This document shows, in pieces, positions 8,134 to 15,566 of a stretch of 64,000 bases of DNA. How positions within the stretch are numbered: the first letter of the stretch is position 1; each line of letters opens with the position of its first letter. Under the pieces are notes generated by a model. It was not told where the DNA came from and did not search any database. It worked only from the letters and a program-made list of their open reading frames with translations. The translations under genes and the position numbers were made by a program. Source of the stretch: UBA10649 sp964597445 (GTDB taxonomy: Bacteria; Actinomycetota; Actinomycetes; S36-B12); the NCBI GenBank assembly GCA_964597445.1, contig CAZQXO010000002.1, positions 1 to 64,000 on the forward strand, read 5' to 3'.

Positions 8134-10476
8134 TCACCGTGTCGCGACAGGCTCCGGCTCGTCATCGACGATCTCGTCCTCGCCCGGCTCGATCTCGACG
8201 CGGGGCAGGATGCGATCCATCCAGCCCGGAAGCCACCAGTTCACCTTGCCGAGCATCGTCATGAGGGACGGCACCAGTACGAGCCGGACGATGAACGCAT
8301 CGATGAGGACGGCCGATGCCAGTGCGAGGCCGAACAGCTTGATCGTGGCATTCGTGCTGGGCACGAAGGCGAGGAACACGCTGGCCATGATCGCGGCTGC
8401 GATGACGACCACGCGCCCTGATCCCGCGAGCCCGCGGCGAACGGCGGCCCGGTTGTCGCCCGTGCGCGCCCACTCCTCCTGCATGCGGGACACCAGGAAC
8501 ACCTGGTAGTCCATGGAGAGCCCGAACAGAATCGAGAACACCATGATCGGGAGGAACGGGAAGATCGGCCCGGTGCTCGCCACCCCGAGGAACTCGCTGA
8601 ACCAGCCCCACTGGAAGACCGCCACGGTGATGCCCATGGCCGCCGCGAAGGACAGCAGGCTCGTGATCGCCGCCGTCAGGGGCACGACGATGGAGCGGAA
8701 CAGCAGGACGAGCGCGAGGAAGCCCAGGCCGATGACGATCGAGAGGAAGATCGGCAGGGCATCGCCCAGAACGGTCGTGAAGTCACTCGTGATGGCCTGA
8801 GTGCCACCCACGTACAGCTTCACGCCGGTCTCCGCCTCGATCGCCGGGTTCACCTCCGACCGCAGGCGGTCGAGAAGATCGGTCGTCGCGGCATCCTGCG
8901 GAGCGGACGAGGGATACACCGCGATCGCCTGAACAGCCGAGCCCTCTCCACCACCCGAGGCGGCCGACGCCTGCGCGAGCTTGCCGATGATCGGGAGCGC
9001 CTCGACGCTCGGCGATGTCCCGGCCACGCCCTCCGCGCCGGCCAGTCCGGCGACCACCTGCCCGAAGGCCTCCGGCGACGTCGCCTCCGAGAGATCGGCG
9101 ACGACGAGGAAGGGACCGTTGACACCCGGACCGAAGCCCTCGGCACGGAGGTCGTAGGCGATGCGGGCCGAGGAGCCCTCCGGCTTGCCGGAGTCGTCGG
9201 CGAATCCCTGGCGGAGCCCGAAGAGGGGGATGGCCAGCACGATGACGATGGCCAGCGACAGCAGCGCAGGGATGATCGGCCGGCGCTGGAGGAGGCGACC
9301 GTAGTGCGCCCATGCACGACCCTCGGGGTGACCCACCATCGAACCCGGCTTCTTGCCCCACGGCAGGCGCCAGGCCAAGGCCTTGGTGCCCAGCAGGCTG
9401 AGCAGGGCCGGGAGCATCCACAGGGCGGAGAGCATCACGGCGAGGACCGTGACAGCGGCTCCCACGGCGAGGCCGTTGAAGAAGTTGATCCCGAGGACGA
9501 ACAGACCGAGCAGGGCGATGATCACGGTGGTGCCGGCGAACAGCACCGCACGACCTGCCGTCTCGACCGCCTCCATGGCAGCGCGCTTCGGCTCACGCCC
9601 ATGGAGCAGGGCCTGCCGGTAGCGATTCACGACGAACAGCGCGTAGTCGATGCCGACGCCCAGGCCGATCATGGCCGCCAGTGTGGGTGCGAACGTCGCG
9701 ACGTCCAGGAAGTTGGCGACGAGCAGGACGCCCATCTGGCCCATCGTGAGACCGATCAGGGCGACGACGATCGGCATGCCCGCTGCGACGATCGAGCCGA
9801 AGGCCGCCAGCAGGATGATGATGGCCACCAGAAGGCCGATCGCCTCGCTGCTCGGGGGCTGCTGGTCGACGAAGTCGAGCACCTGGCCCTGGGCACCGGC
9901 CCGCAGCCCGTCGGCGTTGAGACCGTCGACCGCGGCGATGATCGCCTTCGCGTCATCCGCTCCCACCTCGAGCTCGCCGTTCGGCCCCGTCACGAAGTTG
10001 ACCTGCGCATAGGCGACGGTGCCGTCGGGGCTGACCGTGGAGAACTGCCGGCCGAGGACCTGCATCTCCTCCGGTGTCAGAGCGGACAGCGCGGCCGCGT
10101 CGATCGCCGGCGCCGGGCAGCCCGAGCCCAGGGATGCGCCCTGGGGATCGAAGGGATTGGTCACGCACGTCACGGAGGGCAGTGCCGCGATCTCCTCCAG
10201 CACCGGCACGACGCGCTCCGCCGTGGCCGCATCGATCGCCGTGCCCGAATCCGGCGACCACACCACGGTGGCGCCGCCATCCACTCGACTGGTGTCGGTG
10301 CCGCTGGAGATCAGCAGGTCGGTGGCCACCTTCGACTCGGTATCGGGCAGGTCGAAGGAGTCGTTGAACGCGCCTCCGAGCTGGGTGCCCAGCCCCAGAA
10401 GGGCGACCAGGGCCACGAACCACGAGATCAGGGCGAGCACGGGCCGGCGCACGGCCCAGGCGGACAGGACAGGCAT
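8134..10476 (-). CDS. MMPL-family RND-type membrane transporter
   Basis: The 780-residue protein has the MMPL layout: helix 1, a large extracytoplasmic domain, five helices, a central loop, helix 7, a second extracytoplasmic domain and a final block of helices. The proton-relay motifs are visible as GLGVGIDYALFVVNRYR in the first half and LFGLSMDYQVFLVSRMQEEW in the second. MMPL proteins export lipids, siderophores or drugs using the proton gradient. The ATG at 10476 is preferred because GGAAGAGG sits four bases upstream; a GTG at 10512 is possible. It is divergent from a TetR gene with inverted repeats between them, so TetR control is likely. Confidence 0.93.
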   Translation of the reverse strand: MPVLSAWAVRRPVLALISWFVALVALLGLGTQLGGAFNDSFDLPDTESKVATDLLISSGTDTSRVDGGATVVWSPDSGTAIDAATAERVVPVLEEIAALPSVTCVTNPFDPQGASLGSGCPAPAIDAAALSALTPEEMQVLGRQFSTVSPDGTVAYAQVNFVTGPNGELEVGADDAKAIIAAVDGLNADGLRAGAQGQVLDFVDQQPPSSEAIGLLVAIIILLAAFGSIVAAGMPIVVALIGLTMGQMGVLLVANFLDVATFAPTLAAMIGLGVGIDYALFVVNRYRQALLHGREPKRAAMEAVETAGRAVLFAGTTVIIALLGLFVLGINFFNGLAVGAAVTVLAVMLSALWMLPALLSLLGTKALAWRLPWGKKPGSMVGHPEGRAWAHYGRLLQRRPIIPALLSLAIVIVLAIPLFGLRQGFADDSGKPEGSSARIAYDLRAEGFGPGVNGPFLVVADLSEATSPEAFGQVVAGLAGAEGVAGTSPSVEALPIIGKLAQASAASGGGEGSAVQAIAVYPSSAPQDAATTDLLDRLRSEVNPAIEAETGVKLYVGGTQAITSDFTTVLGDALPIFLSIVIGLGFLALVLLFRSIVVPLTAAITSLLSFAAAMGITVAVFQWGWFSEFLGVASTGPIFPFLPIMVFSILFGLSMDYQVFLVSRMQEEWARTGDNRAAVRRGLAGSGRVVVIAAAIMASVFLAFVPSTNATIKLFGLALASAVLIDAFIVRLVLVPSLMTMLGKVNWWLPGWMDRILPRVEIEPGEDEIVDDEPEPVATR

Positions 10477-10522
10477 GTGGCCTCTTCCGGGACGGGGGAC
10501 ATCGAACGTCACTGCGTACGAC

Positions 10523-10534
10523 TAGCGAACGCTA
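10523..10534. promoter_or_regulatory. Inverted repeat TAGCG-AA-CGCTA in the MMPL/TetR divergent region
   Basis: The two 5-bp arms are perfect with a 2-bp centre. The repeat lies 46 bp upstream of the MMPL ATG, where it could overlap the promoter. It is a candidate operator for the adjacent TetR, but short palindromes arise by chance in GC-rich DNA. Confidence 0.35.
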
Positions 10535-10543
10535 CCGTCCCCT

Positions 10544-10569
10544 CGGTGTCAAATCAGAGAACGACACCG
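10544..10569. promoter_or_regulatory. Inverted repeat CGGTGTC-N12-GACACCG, candidate TetR operator
   Basis: Perfect 7-bp arms are separated by 12 bp, giving a 26-bp site typical in size for a TetR dimer pair. It lies 15 bp upstream of the -10 candidate of tetR, where bound repressor would block both divergent promoters. Its AT-richer centre stands out from the surroundings. Confidence 0.5.
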
Positions 10570-10583
10570 TCCACTCCCACTGT

Positions 10584-10589
10584 TAGCCT
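10584..10589 (+). promoter_or_regulatory. Candidate -10 element for leaderless tetR mRNA
   Basis: TAGCCT (TANNNT class) ends six bases before the GTG start at 10596, and no Shine-Dalgarno sequence is present. This is the same spacing and same hexamer as upstream of the aldo/keto reductase at 537. Confidence 0.42.
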
Positions 10590-10595
10590 GCGTCC

Positions 10596-11222
10596 GTGCC
10601 TCCCCCCGCCTCTCCCCTCGCGAGCGCCTCCGTGCGTCGTCGCGGTGCGGCGTTCCAGCAGGCGGTCAGGGCGGCGACCCTCGCGGAGATCGCCGAGAAG
10701 GGGCTCCGGGGCGCCTCCATGGAGGGCATCGCGCGCCGCGCCGGAACGGGGAAGTCCTCGCTGTACCGACGCTGGGACGACGTGCGTGCGCTGGCGCTGG
10801 ACGTCTTCATCGACACGATGAAGGAGACCTTGCCCTCCCCCGAGGCCACCAGTGGAAGCCTGCGTCAGGACCTCCTCACCTCCATGACGACCTTGGCGCG
10901 CGAACTCGAGGGCGATCTCGGCGTCGTGCTCCGGGAGCTGATCTCCGAGGGTGCCCATGACCCGTCGCTCGTCGCTGAGTTCCAGACGCGCTTCGGTCTC
11001 CCCAAGCAGGCCGAACTCGTCACCATGCTCCACCTGGCGATCACCCGCGGCGACATTCCTCCGCAGGCGATCGACCCCTACGTCGTGCAGCTTCCTGCCG
11101 CACTCGTGATGTACCGGCTCGTCCTGACCGGCTCCTGCCCGTCTGAGGAGGAGGTGGAGCACATCGTCGATCGGGTCGTCCTGCCTCTTCTGCTCCTGGG
11201 CGGAACCGCTGCGCCGTCCTGA
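10596..11222 (+). CDS. TetR/AcrR-family transcriptional regulator
   Basis: The 208-residue protein has an N-terminal TetR helix-turn-helix at about residues 24-70 (AVRAATLAEIAEKGLRGASMEGIARRAGTGKSSLYRRW, in pieces matching the family consensus). A helical ligand-binding domain follows with the C-terminal TetR pattern VLRELISEGAHDPSLVAEFQ. It most likely represses the divergent MMPL transporter and itself. The inducer is unknown. The GTG start is supported by the TAGCCT-N6-GTG promoter geometry, which places the first transcribed base at the start codon. A GC-rich inverted repeat follows the stop. Confidence 0.92.
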   Translation: MPPPASPLASASVRRRGAAFQQAVRAATLAEIAEKGLRGASMEGIARRAGTGKSSLYRRWDDVRALALDVFIDTMKETLPSPEATSGSLRQDLLTSMTTLARELEGDLGVVLRELISEGAHDPSLVAEFQTRFGLPKQAELVTMLHLAITRGDIPPQAIDPYVVQLPAALVMYRLVLTGSCPSEEEVEHIVDRVVLPLLLLGGTAAPS

Positions 11223-11268
11223 CACCCGACCAGCCCGCCAGCCGGCCGGCCGGCACGGGTGTCGGGTG
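11221..11268. terminator. Bidirectional GC-rich terminator-like hairpin between tetR and recX
   Basis: GACACCCG at 11221-11228 pairs with CGGGTGTC at 11256-11263. CACCCGAC at 11223-11230 can instead pair with GTCGGGTG at 11261-11268. The loop contains the palindrome GCCGGCCGGCCGGC. It sits between two convergent stops and has no T-tract, as is common for actinobacterial terminators. Confidence 0.55.
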
Positions 11269-11271
11269 GCC

Positions 11272-11859
11272 TCACCCCTCGGCGTCCTCGACGAGCGAGA
11301 ACTCACCGACCCCCACATCAGTGTCGTCATCCCGCGCGTCGTCGCGCACCACGTCGCGCACCACGGCGTACGCCACCCCGGCGGAGTACCCCCGACGCTG
11401 GAGCATGCCCACGAGGCGACGAACCCGGGCCTCCGGCTCCAGCCGCGTCAGACTCCGCGCCTTGACCCGCACCAGCTGGACGGCCCGCTCGCGCTCGGCC
11501 TCCGCCGACACGGACGACACCGCCTCCTCAGCCAACTCCGGCGACACGCCCTTGCGCCGCAACTCCTGGCGGAGCACCGAGCGCGCGGCTCCGCGAGTGC
11601 GATGCCGGGACTCCACCCAGAGGGACGCGAAGGCCGCGTCGTCGACGAGGCCCACCTCGACGAAACGATCGAGGACCCGGTCCGCCACGTCCGCGGGTAT
11701 CCCCCTCGTCAGGAGATCGCCGCGAAGATCCGCACGCGTGCGAGGTGAAGCCGTCAGGCGCCGCAACAGGATCGTCCGAGCCACCTGCTCCGGATCAGCC
11801 TCTGGCTGTCGATCAGCGGGGGAACCCGGTGTCGGCTCCGAGGCGCGGGGCCGCGCCAC
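11272..11859 (-). CDS. recX: Regulatory protein RecX
   Basis: RecX binds RecA filaments and limits their activity. The 195-residue protein is all-helical with the RecX three-helix repeats, including LLRRLTASPRTRADLRGDL, VDDAAFASLWVESR and GVSPELAEEAVSSV. Length is normal once the acidic C-terminal tail is allowed for. The GTG start overlaps the last base of the recA stop (TAGTG), so translation is probably coupled to recA. Confidence 0.95.
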   Translation of the reverse strand: MARPRASEPTPGSPADRQPEADPEQVARTILLRRLTASPRTRADLRGDLLTRGIPADVADRVLDRFVEVGLVDDAAFASLWVESRHRTRGAARSVLRQELRRKGVSPELAEEAVSSVSAEAERERAVQLVRVKARSLTRLEPEARVRRLVGMLQRRGYSAGVAYAVVRDVVRDDARDDDTDVGVGEFSLVEDAEG

Positions 11860-12908
11860 TAGTCGATCGGAGCCGGCGCAGGAGCCTCCTCAGCCGGTGC
11901 GTCGACCTGAGCTCCGATACCGAGGGACTCCTTGATCCGCTTCTCGATCTCATTGGCCAGATCCGGATTGTCCTTGAGGAAGGCGCGAGCGTTCTCCTTG
12001 CCCTGACCGAGCTGGTCGCCCTCGTAGGTGTACCAGGCACCGGACTTGCGGACGATGCCCGCGTCGACGCCGATATCGATCAGGGAGCCCTCGCGGGAGA
12101 TTCCCTCCCCGTAGAGGATGTCGAACTCCGCCTGCTTGAACGGCGGGGCGACCTTGTTCTTGACGACCTTGATGCGCGTGCGGTTACCCACGGCCTCCGT
12201 GCCGCCCTTGAGGGTCTCGATACGACGGACGTCGAGGCGGACCGAGGAGTAGAACTTCAGCGCCTTGCCGCCCGTGGTCGTCTCGGGCGAGCCGAACATG
12301 ACGCCGATCTTCTCGCGCAGCTGATTGATGAAGATGGCGGTTGTGCCGGTGTTCGACAGCGCGCCCGCCATCTTGCGCAGGGCCTGGCTCATGAGTCGAG
12401 CCTGCAGGCCCACATGGGAGTCGCCCATCTCGCCCTCGATCTCCGCCCGCGGCACGAGGGCCGCCACCGAGTCGATGACGATGAGGTCGATGGCACCCGA
12501 GCGCACGAGAGTGTCGGCGATCTCGAGGGCCTGCTCGCCCGTGTCCGGCTGCGAGACGTACAGGTTGTCGAGATCGACACCCAGGCGCTGCGCGTAGTCC
12601 GGATCAAGAGCGTGCTCGGCGTCGATGAAGGCCGCCAGGCCGCCCTGCGCCTGGACATTGGCGATGGCGTGGAGCGCGACGGTCGTCTTGCCCGAGGACT
12701 CCGGGCCGTAGATCTCGACGATGCGCCCGCGCGGCAGGCCTCCGATCCCGAGGGCGATGTCGAGGGCGATGGATCCGGTCGGGATGACATCGATCGGTGC
12801 GCGCCCCTCGTCGCCGAGTCGCATGACCGACCCCTTGCCGAACTGACGCTCGATCTGGGCGAGGGCGGCGTCGAGGGCCTTCTCGCGGTCCTGGGCTGCG
12901 GTGGCCAT
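11859..12908 (-). CDS. recA: Recombinase RecA
   Basis: RecA pairs homologous DNA strands and triggers LexA self-cleavage in the SOS response. The Walker A motif GPESSGKT is at residues 68-75. Further RecA blocks are VIDSVAALVPRAEIEGEMGD, the L2 loop INQLREKIGVMFGSPETTTGG, and the C-terminal acidic tail. The ATG at 12908 is chosen because AGGAGAC lies a few bases upstream, giving 349 residues; an in-frame upstream ATG at 12935 has no such site. A canonical LexA box lies about 135 bp upstream. recX follows with a 1-base overlap. Confidence 0.99.
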   Translation of the reverse strand: MATAAQDREKALDAALAQIERQFGKGSVMRLGDEGRAPIDVIPTGSIALDIALGIGGLPRGRIVEIYGPESSGKTTVALHAIANVQAQGGLAAFIDAEHALDPDYAQRLGVDLDNLYVSQPDTGEQALEIADTLVRSGAIDLIVIDSVAALVPRAEIEGEMGDSHVGLQARLMSQALRKMAGALSNTGTTAIFINQLREKIGVMFGSPETTTGGKALKFYSSVRLDVRRIETLKGGTEAVGNRTRIKVVKNKVAPPFKQAEFDILYGEGISREGSLIDIGVDAGIVRKSGAWYTYEGDQLGQGKENARAFLKDNPDLANEIEKRIKESLGIGAQVDAPAEEAPAPAPID

Positions 12909-13034
12909 GCTGGTCTCCTGTCGTCGGATGGACATCTCGCGGGTCGTGCACGGGGCACGCTAGGCCGGGGGCCTGACATCCCCGCCTCACCGAGGCGACC
13001 GGTGGAGGGCCGACGCGATGGGGCGACACCCGTG

Positions 13035-13058
13035 AAACTACATCGAACGCATGTTCGA
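13035..13058 (-). promoter_or_regulatory. recA SOS promoter: LexA box plus -10
   Basis: TCGAACGCATGTTCGA at 13043-13058 is a perfect palindrome matching the Gram-positive LexA consensus CGAAC-N4-GTTCG. Two bases downstream on the minus strand is TAGTTT (13040-13035), a TANNNT-type -10. LexA bound here would block the promoter. It leaves a recA leader of about 120 nt. Confidence 0.9.
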
Positions 13059-13153
13059 ATGCATGCGACACGCCGGGGCGGACCCGACCACCCCCCAGCG
13101 ACCGGGGTCGGTGGCGTCCTCGGGAGTGGGGAGGGCCCCCACCACCGTCGTCG

Positions 13154-13858
13154 TCATGCCGGATCCCCGTGCGCTCCGTGGTCGAGGCGGGTCCGCCAAG
13201 CGCCCAGCAGGGCATCGTCGTCGCGCGGCAGGCCCACCCGCTCCAGCTCCGACGCCAGGCGCATCGGATCCGTGGACCACTCCGCGTAGTCGAGGAGGGC
13301 GACCCGATCCGGTCCGAACGCCTCGGCGAGATCCCCTGCCGCGCGCACGAGTCGGTCCTGCGTCGTCCGGAGGACCGACGGGGCGTCTCCGTGATCGGGC
13401 CACCAGCCGCTCCGAGCCACCTCCTGCGGATCCCGCACGTTCACCAGGAAGACGATGCCGGGAAGCAGCAGATCGAGGAACAGCAGGTACTGGAGGAGCT
13501 CGTCGTAGTCGGGGAAGTGACCGGGCTCGTATCGCACCTCCTTGAAGCCGGTCCAGCGCGTGCCCCGTGGCGGCCGCAGGACCGTGGAGAGCAGATGCTC
13601 ACGCAGGCTGCCGACGACGTCGTCGGGCTCCAGGCGAGCCGAGCCGAACCAGGGATGTGCGGGATTGCCGGCGTGATGCCGATCCGCCGTCTCGGCTATC
13701 GCCTGGACGTAGTCGTGGAGGCCGCGCACGGCCCCGTAGTTCTCGCCTCGGACCACGACACCCGGCAGCGCGTTGAGCATGGACTGCAGGGCCGTGCTGC
13801 CCGTGCGCCCGTACGTCACCACGGTCAGGTATCGCGCGTCCTCGCTCCCACGCCTCAT
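13154..13858 (-). CDS. Sulfotransferase-family protein
   Basis: The 234-residue protein opens with TVVTYGRTGSTALQSMLN, the 5'-phosphosulfate-binding loop of PAPS-dependent sulfotransferases. It continues with GFKEVRYEPG and FLVNVRDPQEVARSGWW, the region that normally contacts the 3'-phosphate. It probably transfers a sulfo group to a small molecule or glycan. The acceptor is unknown and some members lack activity. The ATG at 13858 overlaps the DUF3046 stop as ATGA, so the two are translationally coupled. It lies between clgR/DUF3046 and recA, where such a gene is not part of the usual core order. Confidence 0.8.
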   Translation of the reverse strand: MRRGSEDARYLTVVTYGRTGSTALQSMLNALPGVVVRGENYGAVRGLHDYVQAIAETADRHHAGNPAHPWFGSARLEPDDVVGSLREHLLSTVLRPPRGTRWTGFKEVRYEPGHFPDYDELLQYLLFLDLLLPGIVFLVNVRDPQEVARSGWWPDHGDAPSVLRTTQDRLVRAAGDLAEAFGPDRVALLDYAEWSTDPMRLASELERVGLPRDDDALLGAWRTRLDHGAHGDPA

Positions 13859-14046
13859 GCGAGGGTCCCCGGGACCTCGACCGTCGCACACACGGCGCGC
13901 CAGACCTCACGGGTGTCGATACCCGCCGCGAGGGCATCCTCCACGGTGACGCCCAGGACCGGGAGCACGACGTCCCGAGACCAGGATCGCGCGTACTCGG
14001 ACCCGAACACGAGGTCCATTCGCTCCCAGAAGTCCGTCAGCCGCAC
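13855..14046 (-). CDS. DUF3046 small protein
   Basis: The 63-residue product (RLTDFWERMDLVFG, ALAAGIDTREVWRAVC, ending VPGTLA) matches the short actinobacterial DUF3046 family found beside clgR and recA. Its function is not known. The GTG at 14046 matches the family N terminus; an ATG six codons upstream (14064) is also open. Its stop overlaps the sulfotransferase start by 4 nt. Confidence 0.85.
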   Translation of the reverse strand: MRLTDFWERMDLVFGSEYARSWSRDVVLPVLGVTVEDALAAGIDTREVWRAVCATVEVPGTLA

Positions 14047-14084
14047 GTCGGCAGTCTGCCGCATCGCCCGCGCTGACCGCGGCG

Positions 14085-14348
14085 TCAGACGGAGGTGAGG
14101 GTTCGGGGCGTCGACTCCGCCTCGGCCACCTGGCTGCTCACCGACGCCAGCACGTCGGACAGCGAGACCTCCAGCGCGTCGCAGATGGCCGCGAGCAACT
14201 CGCTCGACGCCTCCTTCTGCCCCCGCTCCACCTCGGAGAGGTACCCGAGGGAGACGGCTGCGGCTCCGGAGACGTCTCGAAGGGTGCGTCCCTGATCCTG
14301 ACGGCGACGACGAAGTTCGTCACCGATGACCTGACGCAGGACGATCAT
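14085..14348 (-). CDS. clgR: ClgR-type XRE-family transcriptional regulator
   Basis: The 87-residue protein is almost entirely an XRE helix-turn-helix: VIGDELRRRRQDQGRTLRDVSGAA, SLGYLSEVERGQKEASSELLAAICDALE. This is the diagnostic ClgR sequence. In actinobacteria ClgR activates clpP, clpC and related proteostasis genes and is itself a Clp substrate. The ATG at 14348 follows a strong GGAGAGGAGG ribosome site. A longer upstream frame is open but lacks family similarity. The position after cinA and before DUF3046/recA is conserved. Confidence 0.92.
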   Translation of the reverse strand: MIVLRQVIGDELRRRRQDQGRTLRDVSGAAAVSLGYLSEVERGQKEASSELLAAICDALEVSLSDVLASVSSQVAEAESTPRTLTSV

Positions 14349-14479
14349 GTCGCCTCCTCTCCGCAACCGTGGGCCTTCAGGGTACCTCGCAGGTGGGCAG
14401 GGTGCCCCTCGGTCCGGCCGGGCATCGTGCCTCATGAGCCGCAACACGGGGTCCCCGGCCGGTATTCCGGGATCCAGGA

Positions 14480-14971
14480 TCAGGCGAGCTGTCGGAGCAG
14501 GAGGTTCAGGCTCGCCGACACCGTTCCCCGTCGGATCGAGTCTCGATCGCCCGTCAGGTCATGATGCGCACTGACGACCCCGGACGGAGTCGCGACGGCG
14601 ATCCAGACGGAGCCGACCGGCTCCCCGGCGTGGGCGTCGGGCCCCGCAACACCCGTCGTGGCCAGGGCGACATCGGCCCCCAGGAGCGCACGTGCGCCTC
14701 GGGCCATCTCCTCCGCGACCTGCTGTCGCACGACACCCGCGTCGACCTCGGCGCGGGGCACGCCGAGGACGATGGTCTTGACGTCAGGCTGGTAGGCGAT
14801 GACACCTCCTCGCAGCACGTCCGAGCATCCCGGCACCTCCGCCAGGGTCGAACCCAGGAGCCCCGCCGTCAGGGACTCCGCCGTCGCGACCGTCCATCCC
14901 CGCAGGCGCAGCAGGTCGATCGCTCGCCGTGCGGCGTCCTCCACCTCCACGACAGCCAGGTCAGGTGACAC
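14480..14971 (-). CDS. cinA: CinA C-terminal domain protein (nicotinamide-nucleotide amidohydrolase type)
   Basis: The 163-residue protein consists only of the CinA/PncC C-terminal domain: TVATAESLTAGLLGSTLAEVPGCSDVLRGGVIAY, then ATTGVAGPDAHAGEPVGSVWIAV. In PncC this domain deamidates nicotinamide mononucleotide, salvaging NAD. The N-terminal molybdopterin-binding-like domain of full CinA is absent, as in many actinobacteria. The GTG start lies 11 nt inside the pgsA 3' end, so coupling is likely. clgR follows after 131 bp. Confidence 0.92.
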   Translation of the reverse strand: MSPDLAVVEVEDAARRAIDLLRLRGWTVATAESLTAGLLGSTLAEVPGCSDVLRGGVIAYQPDVKTIVLGVPRAEVDAGVVRQQVAEEMARGARALLGADVALATTGVAGPDAHAGEPVGSVWIAVATPSGVVSAHHDLTGDRDSIRRGTVSASLNLLLRQLA

Positions 14972-15566
14972 TCACGGCCTCCCGTCGCAGTCGCCAGGCC
15001 CGAACGGCGTAGTCGATGCCGGTGGCGACCGTCAGGACAACAGCGGCACCCATCACGACCGAGCGCGTGACATCCCACCAGGCCCAAGGAACATCGGCCA
15101 AGTACATCGCGATGGCGATCGTCTGGACCAGCGTCTTCGCCTTGCCACCGCGACTGGCCGGGATGACGCCGTGCTCGAGCACCCAGAACCGCAGCACGGT
15201 CACGCCCACCTCGCGGACGAGGATGACGACCGTCACCCACCACGGCAGTTGGCCGAGGAGCGAGAGACCGATGAGCGCGACGCCCGTCAGCGCCTTGTCG
15301 GCGATCGGATCGGCGACCTTGCCGAAGGTGGTGACGAGGCCGTAGCGCCGCGCTATCGCCCCGTCCGCCAGGTCGGTCACTGCCGCCAGCACGAACAGGA
15401 GTGCCGCAGCATCGCGGGCCGCCTCATTCCCGTCGGCCGACCTCCACAGCAGCCACGCGATGACGGGGACGAGCAGGACGCGCAGGACCGTCAGGGCATT
15501 CGGCAGGTTGACGATCCTGGTGCTGGTGGCAGGCGCCCCCGCCGGGTCCGGAACCGGAGGCCTCAC
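14961..15566 (-). CDS. pgsA: CDP-diacylglycerol-glycerol-3-phosphate 3-phosphatidyltransferase
   Basis: This integral membrane enzyme makes phosphatidylglycerol phosphate. The CDP-alcohol phosphotransferase motif is complete: Asp65, Asp68-Gly69, Ala72-Arg73, Gly82, Asp86 and Asp90 (DLADGAIARR followed by FGKVADPIAD). About five to six transmembrane helices are visible in 201 residues. The start ATG overlaps the rimO stop by 4 nt and its 3' end overlaps cinA by 11 nt, forming a tight rimO-pgsA-cinA unit. Confidence 0.94.
   Translation of the reverse strand: MRPPVPDPAGAPATSTRIVNLPNALTVLRVLLVPVIAWLLWRSADGNEAARDAAALLFVLAAVTDLADGAIARRYGLVTTFGKVADPIADKALTGVALIGLSLLGQLPWWVTVVILVREVGVTVLRFWVLEHGVIPASRGGKAKTLVQTIAIAMYLADVPWAWWDVTRSVVMGAAVVLTVATGIDYAVRAWRLRREAVSVT

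Noticed and set aside
11745..13289. Open frame of about 514 codons on the plus strand opposite recA and recX
   Set aside because: Shadow of recA; composition is Arg/Leu/His-rich nonsense without domains.
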